DNA of 20,319 bases from Bacteroidota bacterium (lineage in GTDB: Bacteria; Bacteroidota; Bacteroidia; 2-12-FULL-35-15). This document shows, piece by piece, positions 1 through 6,869 of this stretch. The position numbers were made by a program, and so were the translations under genes. The stretch lies in the NCBI GenBank assembly GCA_016707685.1, contig JADJHE010000015.1, forward strand, positions 1-20,319, read 5' to 3'. The first letter of the stretch is position 1, and every line of letters starts with the position of its first letter. The notes beneath the pieces are model-generated. The model searched no databases, was not told the DNA's origin, and saw nothing but the letters and a program-made list of their open reading frames with translations.

Positions 1-600
1 TTCTTTTAATGATTGAATGTTCTGACGTTTTACCAATCTTAACTGTAATGCATCCTCATAATCAGAAATCATTTCAGTCTCAATTTCTTACTCTTGCAAT
101 AAACGCTGAACTTTAGCTTTTTGTTTTTAATGTATTTACTCTCAATACAACAGCTGCTTCTATATTCCAAGGCACAAGACTCCTTCTCGCAAACCTCCTC
201 CCCTAACTCTTTTACCATCCAACTCATCCAACCAATCAGGATAAGCTTCTCTGTATTTCTTACTTGCTTTACTGAAATTAGTGCTACTTCTAAAATCGCC
301 ACTTTCTCCAAGCCATCAAACTCTTCCCAATCAGGTAAATCGTGTCCATTTAATAACTGATAAATCCCAATTAATTTATAAAAACGATTTGTAGTTGTTT
401 CGCCCAAAATTTCATTCAATAATCGCCACCAACGTACAATGCCATAGGTCGTTTCTGCAATAAAACGCCTATCACGTGAGCCCCATTTGGGATTCTGTTT
501 TAGCACATGCTCCACTGCTTTATCGGCATAAACACCTTCAACAAATATTTGTTGAAGTGTATATGACTTCTTCTTGAACGAGTGATTTGTGAAGTTTCAT
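1..600 (-). pseudogene. RsmB-like 16S rRNA cytosine methyltransferase, N-terminal part, frame-broken, cut by window edge
   Basis: Reading the minus strand from an ATG at 598-600 gives MKLHKSLVQEEVIYT, then in shifted frames LQQIFVEGVYADKAVEHVLK, NPKWGSRDRRFIAETTYGIV, RWWRLL, PDWEEFDGLEK, AYPDWLDEL, VKELGEEV and LRVNTLKT. That order matches the NusB-like N-terminal domain and the start of the methyltransferase region of RsmB/NOL1-NOP2-Sun proteins, which methylate C967 of 16S rRNA using S-adenosylmethionine. The catalytic domain lies left of the window. The frame breaks near 556, 280, 207, 165 and 118, and an in-frame TAA sits at 88-90. The longest uninterrupted piece is 69-515. A TAnnTTTG element lies just upstream at 627-634. 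The family is clear. Whether the gene is truly dead or only badly sequenced cannot be decided here. Confidence 0.75.
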
Positions 601-626
601 TTAGTGCAATTAACTAACAACTGTGG

Positions 627-634
627 CAAAAATA
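627..634 (-). promoter_or_regulatory. -7 element (TATTTTTG) for the rsmB-like gene
   Basis: The minus strand reads TATTTTTG, a perfect fit to the Bacteroidota -7 motif TAnnTTTG, 26 bases before the ATG at 600. No clear -33 TTG stands at the expected spacing. The 90-base divergent gap 601-690 shows no equally good element for recR on the plus strand. Confidence 0.45.
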
Positions 635-690
635 CATATGTTATGCATATTACCGATATTGACAGTTAAAAAAAGTGTAATTTTAAGCCT

Positions 691-1314
691 ATGAATTTTT
701 CCTCCAAATTGAAAAGCCGTAAATGAGTTCGAAGTAAATTTGCCTGGGTGTAGGCAACGAAGCGAACTGCGCTACGTTTTGTTTTGCATTTGATGAAACA
801 AAATACGGCCGATGTTAATCAGTTTGGAAATGCATTTATTAAATTACGCAACGATTTACGTTATTGCGAAAAATGCCACAATGTATCCGACAAACCGTTA
901 TGCGATGTTTGTTCAAATCCTCATCGCGACCAGAGTACTGTATGTATTGTAGAAGATATCCGTGATGGCGATAGCTATTGAAAACACACAACAATATGGA
1001 GGCGTATATCACGTTTTAGGTGGGATTATTTCACCCAATGGATGGGTGGACAGAAGAGTGATTTAACTATTGAATCATTGGTAACCAAGCTGCTACCAAT
1101 TGAAATCAAAGAGGTTATAATGGCATTAAGCACAACAATGGAAGCGACTACCAATTTTAGTATACAAACGCTTAAAAGATTATAGCATTTCAATGGTACA
1201 ATCGCTCGTGGAATTGCTATTGGTGATGAACTCGAATATGCCGATGAAATAACCTTCAGGTAGATCATCGGTATTAACCGTACTCCTTACGAGAACACTT
1301 TACAGATGAAATGA
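691..1314 (+). pseudogene. recR: Recombination protein RecR, frame-broken
   Basis: RecR is the zinc-finger, Toprim-fold partner of RecF/RecO that helps load RecA at gaps. From the ATG at 691 the three plus frames together give MNFSSKL, AVNEFEVNLPGVG (helix-hairpin-helix LPGVG), KRTALRFVLHLMKQ, then the four-cysteine zinc finger CEKCHNVSDKPLCDVC, VCIVEDIRD, AIENTQQYGGVYHVLGG (Toprim), DLTIESLVTKLLPIEIKEVI, MALSTTME, TIARGIAIGDELEYADEIT and INRTPYENTLQ. The order and total length (about 208 codons) equal a normal RecR. Breaks occur at about 710-770, 970, 1040, 1120, 1190 and 1260. The intact piece 784-981 covers only the zinc finger. The stop TGA at 1312-1314 overlaps the start of the next gene. 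The identity is firm. Indels every ~100 bases would make it non-functional if real. Confidence 0.85.
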
Positions 1315-3266
1315 AGTTAAGTGTAATCATAGTTAATTACAATGTTCAACATTTTTTAGAGCAATGCTTACATTCTGTTCGTAAAGCATCTAAAAATGTT
1401 TCGCTCGAAATCTTTATTGTCGACAACAACTCTGTTGATGGATAAGTGGAGACCTAGTTAAAGAAAAAGTTTCCCTGAAGTATTATTAATTGAAAATAAA
1501 AAAAATACAGGTTTTTCATATGCGAATAACCAAGCTATAAAAGTATCCAAGGGCGAATATGTATTGTTATTGAATCCAGATACTGTAGTTGAAGAAGATA
1601 CGTTTGAAAAAGTAATTGCCTTTATGGATACTCATTCAAATGCAGGCGGATTGGGAGTGAAAATGTTGGATGGCAAAGGGAACTTTTTACCTAAATCGAA
1701 AAGGGCTTACCTACTCCATCAGTTTGCATTTTATAAAATATTCGGACTTTCGAAATTATTTCCAAAATCAAAAACATTTGGAAATACCATTTTAGGCTAT
1801 TTAGACAAAAGATCAAACGAATGAAGTAGATGTTTTATCAGGCGCTTTTATGCTCATGCGAAAATCGGTTCTCGACAAAGTAGGTTTGCTGGACGAAACC
1901 TTTTTTATGTATGGAGAGGACATTGATTTATCCTATCGAATTATTTTGGGTGGCTATAAAAATTATTATTTCCCAGAAACACGCATCATTCACTACAAAG
2001 GTGAAAGCACAAAAAAAAGCAGTGTTAATTATGTATTTGTTTTTTACAGGGCAATGGTCATTTTTGCTGAAAAACATTTTTCTCAAAACAATGCGAAACT
2101 ATTCTCCTTCTGCAATTAATCTAGCGATTTGTTGAAGGCTGTTGCAACAATTACAGCACGCTTTTTAAAATCGATAGCATTGCCGAGTTTTGATTTTGGA
2201 ATCATTTAGCCGGACTATTTTTAATAAAAAGGGCTATTACGAAAACTACAAATTTATTGATGGAGTTCCTATTCTGCCTCTTATAGCGATTGCTTTTCCT
2301 TCTTATATTTTTATTTGGATGTTTACCGTTTACCTCAGTTAGTGGTTACGACAAACCAGTTCGTTATTCGAATACTAAGAGGGTGTATTGGTAGGAACAG
2401 GAATTATTTTTATTGGATATGCTTTACTACCAGAGGCTTATCGTTTTTCTCGAGCATTGATTTTATTAGGAATGGGATGGATTGCTATTGCCTATTTAAT
2501 ATCACGTTTAACACTGCATATTATTGGCATTAAAGCATACAATCTTAATCCGGATAAAAGTAAACGAATAGCCATTATCGGAACCTCAGGTGAATATGAA
2601 CGAGTAAACAACCTGTTAAAACAAACCAGCATCAACAGTAGTTTTATTGGCTTTATTAGTGCCGATAAAAATGGGACAAATCACGCTAATTATGTAGGAA
2701 CAATTGAACAAATAGAAGAAGTTATTGAAATTTACAAAATCAATGAAGTTATTTTTTGTGTTCTCGCGATATTTCATCCCAAGGAATCATTGATTACATG
2801 CATACACTTGTATCTGCTGATGTTGATTTTAAAATTGCACCTCAGAAAGTCTTTCCATCATTGGAAGTAATTCGATTGATACAGCAGAGATTTATACATC
2901 ATAGATGTTAATTCGATTAGTAAACCTAAAAACAAACGAAACAAACGTTTATTCGATTTTTCATCAAGTTGTTTGCTTATTATTTTATCTCCTATTATCG
3001 TTTTGTTTCAACAGAATAAAATTGGTTTTCTAAAAAACATGTTTGCAGTTTTGCTTGGACTAAAATCCTGGGTAGGTTAAGGCGGCGACAAGCACGAACA
3101 CTTGCCTAAATTAAAACCATCTGTATTATCACCTGCCGATGCATTAAAGAATACGGTAATAACAGAAGATACACGCAATCGACTTCACTTGGTGTATTCA
3201 AAAGATTACAAAGTTGAGAATGACCTCACTATTGTTTGGAAAGCGTTTAAAATGCTCGGAAAATAA
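1311..3266 (+). pseudogene. GT2 glycosyltransferase with C-terminal membrane and Rossmann/sugar-transferase-like half, frame-broken
   Basis: The start ATG at 1311 overlaps the recR stop (ATGA). The first part reads MKLSVIIVNYNVQHFLEQCL, VDNNSVDG, NTGFSYANNQAIKVSKGEYV, LLLNPDTVVEEDTF, DVLSGAFMLMRKSVLDKVGL and FFMYGEDIDLSYRI. This is a typical GT-A glycosyltransferase family 2 domain with its NPD nucleotide-sugar motif and ED acceptor-side motif. The second part has membrane segments near 2240-2530, then KRIAIIGTSGEYERVNNLLK and YKINEVIFC, a Rossmann module like the CoA_binding_3 part of polyprenyl glycosylphosphotransferases. The tail HLPKLKPSVLSPADALKN, VENDLTIVWKAFKMLGK ends at TAA 3264-3266. 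Similar ~640-residue proteins occur in Bacteroidota as one gene, as I recall. I count roughly ten frame breaks, for example near 1441, 1820, 2105, 2330 and 2765. The role is probably envelope or exopolysaccharide synthesis at the inner membrane. Confidence 0.7.
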
Positions 3267-3322
3267 GGATGCACATTATTTCAACCGATATACTCAAAAG
3301 AGAAATTACTTTTTCTAATACT

Positions 3323-3354
3323 AAAATTTTAATTCTAATAGAACTAAAATTTTT
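3323..3354. terminator. Putative bidirectional terminator between convergent genes
   Basis: A 14-base inverted repeat with one mismatch and a 3-base loop (AAAATTTTAATTCT / AGAACTAAAATTTT) sits between the end of the glycosyltransferase gene (3266) and the end of the convergent monooxygenase gene (3409). It is AT-rich and ends in a T run, so it is weak as an intrinsic terminator, but its place fits. Nothing else is seen in 3267-3408. Confidence 0.35.
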
Positions 3355-3408
3355 GTTCAATTCTAACTTACAAATAATACTATTGAACTTCAATTCACAA
3401 AATGCATT

Positions 3409-4831
3409 TTATATTTTCCCACATCGCCTTCTTGGCTCATTAGCTTCATTTAGAGCCACTTCCGAATGCAAAAACAATGCGGCATCGGCTGAGTCTTTTA
3501 CTTTTATTTCAGAACGTTTTATCATTTCAGTTTCAAATTCGGTTAAAATACTTTTTCTCAATCCAACTGTTCTCCATTTTGATAATGCACATCCTTTATA
3601 AATTGATCTTGCCAATGACAAAGCATCCAGCAATGCTTGATTTGCACCTTGCCCCTTAAATGGACTCATAGGATGAGCAGCGTCCCCAATAAGTGTTACA
3701 GAAGTCACTTTCGCCAACAATTCTGGTTCTAGCAAAGCTCTATCATATACGGGATAACCTGAGACTTGCACTTCTGATGTTGAATTTAAAATCTGTGGAA
3801 TAGGATCATGCCAAAGAGTTCTACGAGAAGCTTCCTCCTTCAGTGCTTGTGACCCAAGTGCACTCAATTCTTTCGCCTCATTTTCTAACATAGGGAAACT
3901 CAACTGCCACATTACAGAGTCGGTATCATATGGCATTATATAAATTCGCTCATTGCCATTTGCTGTTTGGAAAACAGTTTCTGAATCTAACAAAGGATGC
4001 TCAAAACCCTTAAGATTTTTTAAAGGACAAATACCAAGAATAACAATACAACCGAGGTAATGCAAAGGGGTTTTATCTTCTCCTATTAATAATTTTCGAA
4101 CCGTACTTCTAATTCCATCCGCTCCCACCAGAAGATCAGTTTTAACGGTGTTTATCTCCCCATTTACCTGAAAATTTAGTTCAATGCCTTCACCATCTTT
4201 TACTACATAATCCATTAACTGGTGTCCCCACTGCACTCTATCATGCCCACCTAATTGATCGAGCAATGAAGATCGTAGTGACTGTCGCGCTATGTGCACA
4301 TTTCTTCGCTTCTGAGATGTTTTCGCAACTGAGTGCATCCATTTTCTTGTACCCCACTCACCCACAATTTTTCCTTCTGTAGTATGGACTACATGTCGCG
4401 TAGAAACAACTCCTTTCTCTAGCAAAAAAACACCAAATCCTTCAATCGCTTTACTTGCTTGTTGCAACGTGAGTCCATAACCTTGTGCACGAACATCAAA
4501 ACTGCTATCTCGTTCATAAAGGGTAAAGGGTATTCCTCGGTGTAAACATGCAACAGCCAACGCCACACCACCTATACCAGCCCCAATAATTGAAATATGA
4601 GGGTAATTTTCACTATCTACGACCGTTTGATTTTTGGAATGAACAAGCCCCGATCCTTTACACTTTAAACATACATACAGACTCGCTCTGGGTTGGATTG
4701 GAGGTACTCCTTGCTCTCTGTTTTTTAAATTGATCGAATGCTATCTGATACTGAAGTCTAAAATTTTCTTGAAATTCGTCTCTTACTTTACCTCGTCCCT
4801 TGCAGTCCTCACAAATATTCCAATAATCCAT
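3409..4831 (-). CDS. FAD-dependent monooxygenase with N-terminal CxxCxGxG zinc-finger-like module (one frameshift)
   Basis: The large part is a PHBH-type FAD monooxygenase. It has the dinucleotide motif IIGAGIGG at 4577-4600, the ADG motif in LLVGADGIRSTVRK, and the FAD ribityl motif LIGDAAHPMSPFKGQGANQA. The continuous frame continues upstream of its first possible start through the GAGIGG motif, so the real N-terminus lies further up. There the frame shows CLKCKGSGL, and in the other frame the upstream piece begins MDYWNICEDCKGRGK. These are two CxxCxGxG motifs like those of the DnaJ zinc domain, about 45 residues apart. They join if one 4-base unit of the repeat at 4669-4679 is removed. 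The joined product is about 470 residues, starting at ATG 4829-4831 (a GTG at 4843 is possible). The substrate is unknown. The oxidoreductase call is firm, the fused reading likely. Confidence 0.75.
4669..4679. repeat. ACAT tetranucleotide run that breaks the monooxygenase frame
   Basis: ACATACATACA is 2.75 units of a 4-base repeat. With one unit fewer, the minus strand reads E-S-V-C-L-K-C-K-G-S-G-L and the zinc-finger module is in frame with the FAD domain. As written, the upstream frame ends at a TAA at 4658-4660. Confidence 0.6.
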
Positions 4832-5052
4832 TTTATTTGTCACTTTATCGATTCTCTATTAAAAAAATTATGATTTTGATTAATTCTGTGCTAAGCTGAC
4901 TTTTGAAAATGCAAATTTTTAACACCTAATATAACAGATTAAAAATTCTTCAATTAAAAGCGATGAAATTTATTCAAAACAAATTTAATTAAAAATTACT
5001 CGACATAAAACCGTATTACCAATATATAGGAAGCATTTATTATAGTAACCTA

Positions 5053-6201
5053 CTAAGAGTTTTTGACTTCCAATGTACCATCTGCATGTTTTGCAAATCG
5101 TGTTTTTTCACGTTCATGTACTTGATCATATTTAGGCCAAGGCCAACCACCAAATTGAGTTGCATGGTAATCTTCGAACGCTTGATTGATTTCTTCTTTT
5201 GTATTCATTACAAAAGGACCGTATTGAATTACAGGTTCATTGATAGGTCTACCTTGTAACAAAAGGATACTAGTAGCCTCCACTCCAGCAATTATCTCTA
5301 CATCAACATCTGCTTTTAGTTCAACTGCATTGTATTTTGGAATTGTTGTGCCTGCAATGGTCATCTGATTCCCTTCATACAAATAAATGGTTCTATTAAT
5401 TCCAATTGAAGCTTTAGGTAATTTAAAACTTGCACCTGCTTCCATTTTTATATTCCATACCGCAACCTTCGTTTTCAGGATTAGCTGCCCATGAATCTGG
5501 TGGTGGAGCTGGAGCAACTGAATCGGCTAGCTTTCCTGCAATTACCTCAACAACTATTTTTTTCTGATTCGAGTCTGTTGATGCATAATTAGGAATTGAC
5601 TCTTTCCAAAGCATTTTGAAATGAGGCTCTACCATTTTATTTTTTTTAGGAAGGTTTAACCAAATTTGAAAAAGCTCCATGGTATTTTCTTTATCTGTAT
5701 GAATAAGAGGAAACATTTCCGAATGCTGAACACCTTTACCAGCAGTCATCCACTGCACATCGCCATTTCCATACCTGCCTGCAGCTCTAATGAATCGGCA
5801 TGATCTACAATTCCTTTACGAACCACCGTTATTGTTTCAAATCCACGATGCGGATGCCCTGGAAAGCCTGGTACTTTTTTACCATGGTACATTCTAAATC
5901 CATCTTTTATGATAAAATCATCACCTAAATGGCGACCATTAAAATACGATGGATCGGGTCCCATTTGCTCATTTCCTTTTGGAAAAGCATCTTCGTGATG
6001 CACACAAAACAAAAATGGATCGGCAGTTTCCCACTGGAAACCCAAAGGTTTAATTTTCAAAATAGGATTCATAGCAGGTTCTGTTGATTTATATGCATTT
6101 TTTAAAGAATCAGAAAAAGAATTTATTGGATAAGCAACGGCAGTTGCTAAAACCAACAATGAACGATTCAGAAAATTTCTTCTTGGTAGCTCTTCACTCA
6201 T
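5053..6201 (-). CDS. Pirin family protein with Tat-type signal peptide (two frameshifts)
   Basis: Pirins are bicupin metal proteins, some with quercetin 2,3-dioxygenase activity. Three pieces follow each other in order. 5746-6201 has a twin-arginine signal (PRRNFLNRSLLVLATAVAYP) and the first metal motif HPHRGFETITVV. 5423-5758 starts with VQWMTAGKGVQHSEMFPL, holding the second His/Glu pair. 5053-5517 is the C-terminal cupin (VAVWNIKMEAGA, LLLQGRPINEPVIQYGPFVM). Near 5790 another frame reads DSLGAAGRYGNGDVQWM, and near 5468 another reads PENEVAVWNIKM, so single-base errors or mutations explain both breaks. The restored protein is about 382 residues. All four cupin-1 ligands (His, His, His, Glu) are present. 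A Tat signal suggests export with the cofactor already bound, unusual for a family mostly found in the cytoplasm. The gene stands alone, with a good promoter element at 6238-6271. Confidence 0.8.
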
Positions 6202-6237
6202 GATTAAATTAATTAGGTAATACTAAAATTACTTTCT

Positions 6238-6271
6238 CAAATTTATGAAATAGATATTATAAAAGAAACAA
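6238..6271 (-). promoter_or_regulatory. Promoter of the pirin gene
   Basis: The minus strand has TAAATTTG (6238-6245) with a TTG 23 bases upstream (6269-6271), inside the TTG-N17-23-TAnnTTTG range described for Flavobacterium. The expected transcript start is near 6232, giving a leader of about 30 bases. Confidence 0.45.
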
Positions 6272-6320
6272 CTTAAGGAAGGGATTGTTTTGGGGAGTAA
6301 AACATAAAACAAAATAAAAA

Positions 6321-6341
6321 AGCCCTTGAAAATCAAGGGCT
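6321..6341 (-). terminator. Intrinsic terminator downstream of tRNA-Arg
   Basis: AGCCCTTGA-AAA-TCAAGGGCT is a perfect 9-bp hairpin with a 3-base loop, followed on the minus strand by a T-rich run. It starts 11 bases after the tRNA 3' end. It also has T's on the plus side, but no plus-strand gene ends here; it may in addition block transcription towards the pirin gene. Confidence 0.75.
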
Positions 6342-6351
6342 TTACTTTTTG

Positions 6352-6425
6352 TGGTCTTGTAGGGAGTCGAACCCCAAACCTTCTCATCCGTAGTGAGACG
6401 CTCTATCCAGTTGAGCTACAAAACC
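6352..6425 (-). tRNA. tRNA-Arg(ACG)
   Basis: The minus strand folds into a full 74-nt cloverleaf. The acceptor stem is GGTTTTG with CAAGACC (one G-T pair), the D arm GCTC/GAGC, the anticodon stem TCTCA/TGAGA with loop CTACGGA, the variable loop 5 nt, and the T arm TGGGG/CCCTA with loop TTCGACT. The discriminator is A73, and CCA is not encoded. Anticodon ACG reads CGU and, once A34 is deaminated to inosine by TadA, also CGC and CGA. The 5' 23 bases overlap the end of the GIY-YIG reading frame. Positions 1-17 are repeated at 6689-6727. No good promoter lies directly upstream, so the tRNA is probably cut from a longer transcript that includes the GIY-YIG gene. Confidence 0.93.
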
Positions 6426-6654
6426 GTTTATTAATTACTTCTCTTCCTATACCAGATTTAAAGTACAATTCTCTTTTTCTTGCTTCTTCCCTTGTTTCAT
6501 GACTTTCTGAATAAACTAACTCCCAAGGAAGATAAGCTTTCGTACTCTTTGTTTGTCCTGAATTGTGCTCATAAATCCTTCTTTCAATGTCAGATGTCAT
6601 TCCTTTATAGAATCTACCATCTTTCAAACTTCGTAGGATGTAAACAAAATACAT
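6403..6654 (-). CDS. Small GIY-YIG (URI-like) endonuclease domain protein
   Basis: This is an 83-residue protein starting at MYFVYILRS (ATG 6654; the frame extends 7 codons further up, only to a TTG). The GIY-YIG core is visible: FVYIL ... GRFYKGMT (variant of Y-I-G), then the conserved arginine and helix in IERRIYEHNSG, the spacer QTKSTKAYLPW, and ELVYSE carrying the metal-binding glutamate region, then EARKRELYFKSGIGRE. Single-domain proteins of this size are common in Bacteroidota. Their function is unsettled; they may be nucleases without an added DNA-binding domain. The last residues, RFCSSTG and the stop TAG, are read from the tRNA-Arg gene. The gene is bracketed by two copies of the tRNA 5' end and uses the former tRNA promoter. 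I see it as the only gene of a very small inserted element. Confidence 0.8.
   Translation of the reverse strand: MYFVYILRSLKDGRFYKGMTSDIERRIYEHNSGQTKSTKAYLPWELVYSESHETREEARKRELYFKSGIGREVINKRFCSSTG
6409..6427 (-). repeat. 19-bp direct repeat, inner copy (tRNA 5' end)
   Basis: Plus strand AGTTGAGCTACAAAACCGT, which covers tRNA nucleotides 1-17 plus two leader bases. The same 19 bases recur at 6689-6727 in the same orientation, split by a 20-base insertion. The two copies enclose the GIY-YIG gene like attachment sites or a target duplication. Confidence 0.85.
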
Positions 6655-6688
6655 ACAGACAAATTTATTAAACAAAAGTGCTTCTTAA

Positions 6689-6727
6689 AGTTGAGCCCTG
6701 CCTGCCGGCAGGCAGGTACAAAACCGT
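6689..6727 (-). repeat. 19-bp direct repeat, outer copy, interrupted by palindrome
   Basis: AGTTGAGC (6689-6696) and TACAAAACCGT (6717-6727) flank a 20-bp palindrome. Joined, they equal the inner repeat exactly. The break falls between tRNA positions 9 and 10. Outside the 19 bases the two loci differ. Confidence 0.85.
6697..6716. repeat. 20-bp perfect GC-rich palindrome
   Basis: CCTGCCTGCCGGCAGGCAGG is its own reverse complement, 80% G+C in a window that is about one third G+C. No other copy is in the window. It looks like a small dispersed hairpin repeat rather than local sequence, since it cuts cleanly into the tRNA-end repeat with no target duplication. Confidence 0.8.
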
Positions 6728-6745
6728 CTTGCTTTAAAAGCGGTG

Positions 6746-6774
6746 CAAATATAGAAAAAAATGTTAAAACCAAA
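6746..6774 (-). promoter_or_regulatory. Former tRNA-Arg promoter, now upstream of the GIY-YIG gene
   Basis: The minus strand has TTTG (6771-6774), 17 bases, then TATATTTG (6746-6753), a full match to the Bacteroidota consensus. A start near 6739 would lie about 14 bases before the first tRNA base of the outer repeat (6725) and about 85 bases before the GIY-YIG ATG. The placement fits an original tRNA promoter. Confidence 0.6.
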
Positions 6775-6822
6775 TACGGAATTCGTTTTTTTTCTTTTAA
6801 AAATCATCCGATTCTTCATCAA

Positions 6823-6850
6823 TTGTATGCATTAAATAATAATACCTTTG
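6823..6850 (+). promoter_or_regulatory. Promoter of the SPFH gene
   Basis: TTG (6823-6825), 17 bases, TACCTTTG (6843-6850). The expected transcript start is near 6856, giving a leader of only about 14 bases before the ATG at 6870. Confidence 0.5.
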
Positions 6851-6869
6851 TCGAAACAAATTAAACCCT

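Larger units (their letters stand above)
6428..6727 (-). mobile_element. Putative minimal GIY-YIG element inserted in the 5' end of tRNA-Arg
   Basis: The element would be the stretch between the repeat copies (6428-6688, about 260 bp) plus the outer repeat. It holds one gene, the GIY-YIG protein. The outer copy at 6689-6727 still sits about 14 bases below a good promoter, as a bacterial tRNA start should. The inner copy restores the full tRNA. This order suggests the DNA entered an ancestral tRNA gene and rebuilt its 5' end. No integrase, transposase or inverted ends are seen. An alternative is a simple local duplication of the tRNA end by recombination. Confidence 0.5.

Noticed and set aside
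1026..1268. Minus-strand frame of 80 codons opposite recR
   Set aside because: The plus strand there encodes recognisable RecR sequence in order, so this is antisense noise.
3269..3601. Plus-strand open frame of 110 codons
   Set aside because: It overlaps the 3' end of the monooxygenase gene on the other strand, has low-complexity AT-rich content, and shows no family motif.
5768..5780. CCTGCCTGC-like string in the pirin gene as a second copy of the palindrome
   Set aside because: It is a partial match within coding sequence (AAGR codons of pirin) and lacks the second palindrome half.
6660..6667. TAAATTTG on the minus strand just before the GIY-YIG ATG
   Set aside because: It fits TAnnTTTG, but lies only a few bases from the start codon and has no -33 partner. 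In AT-rich DNA it is likely chance.
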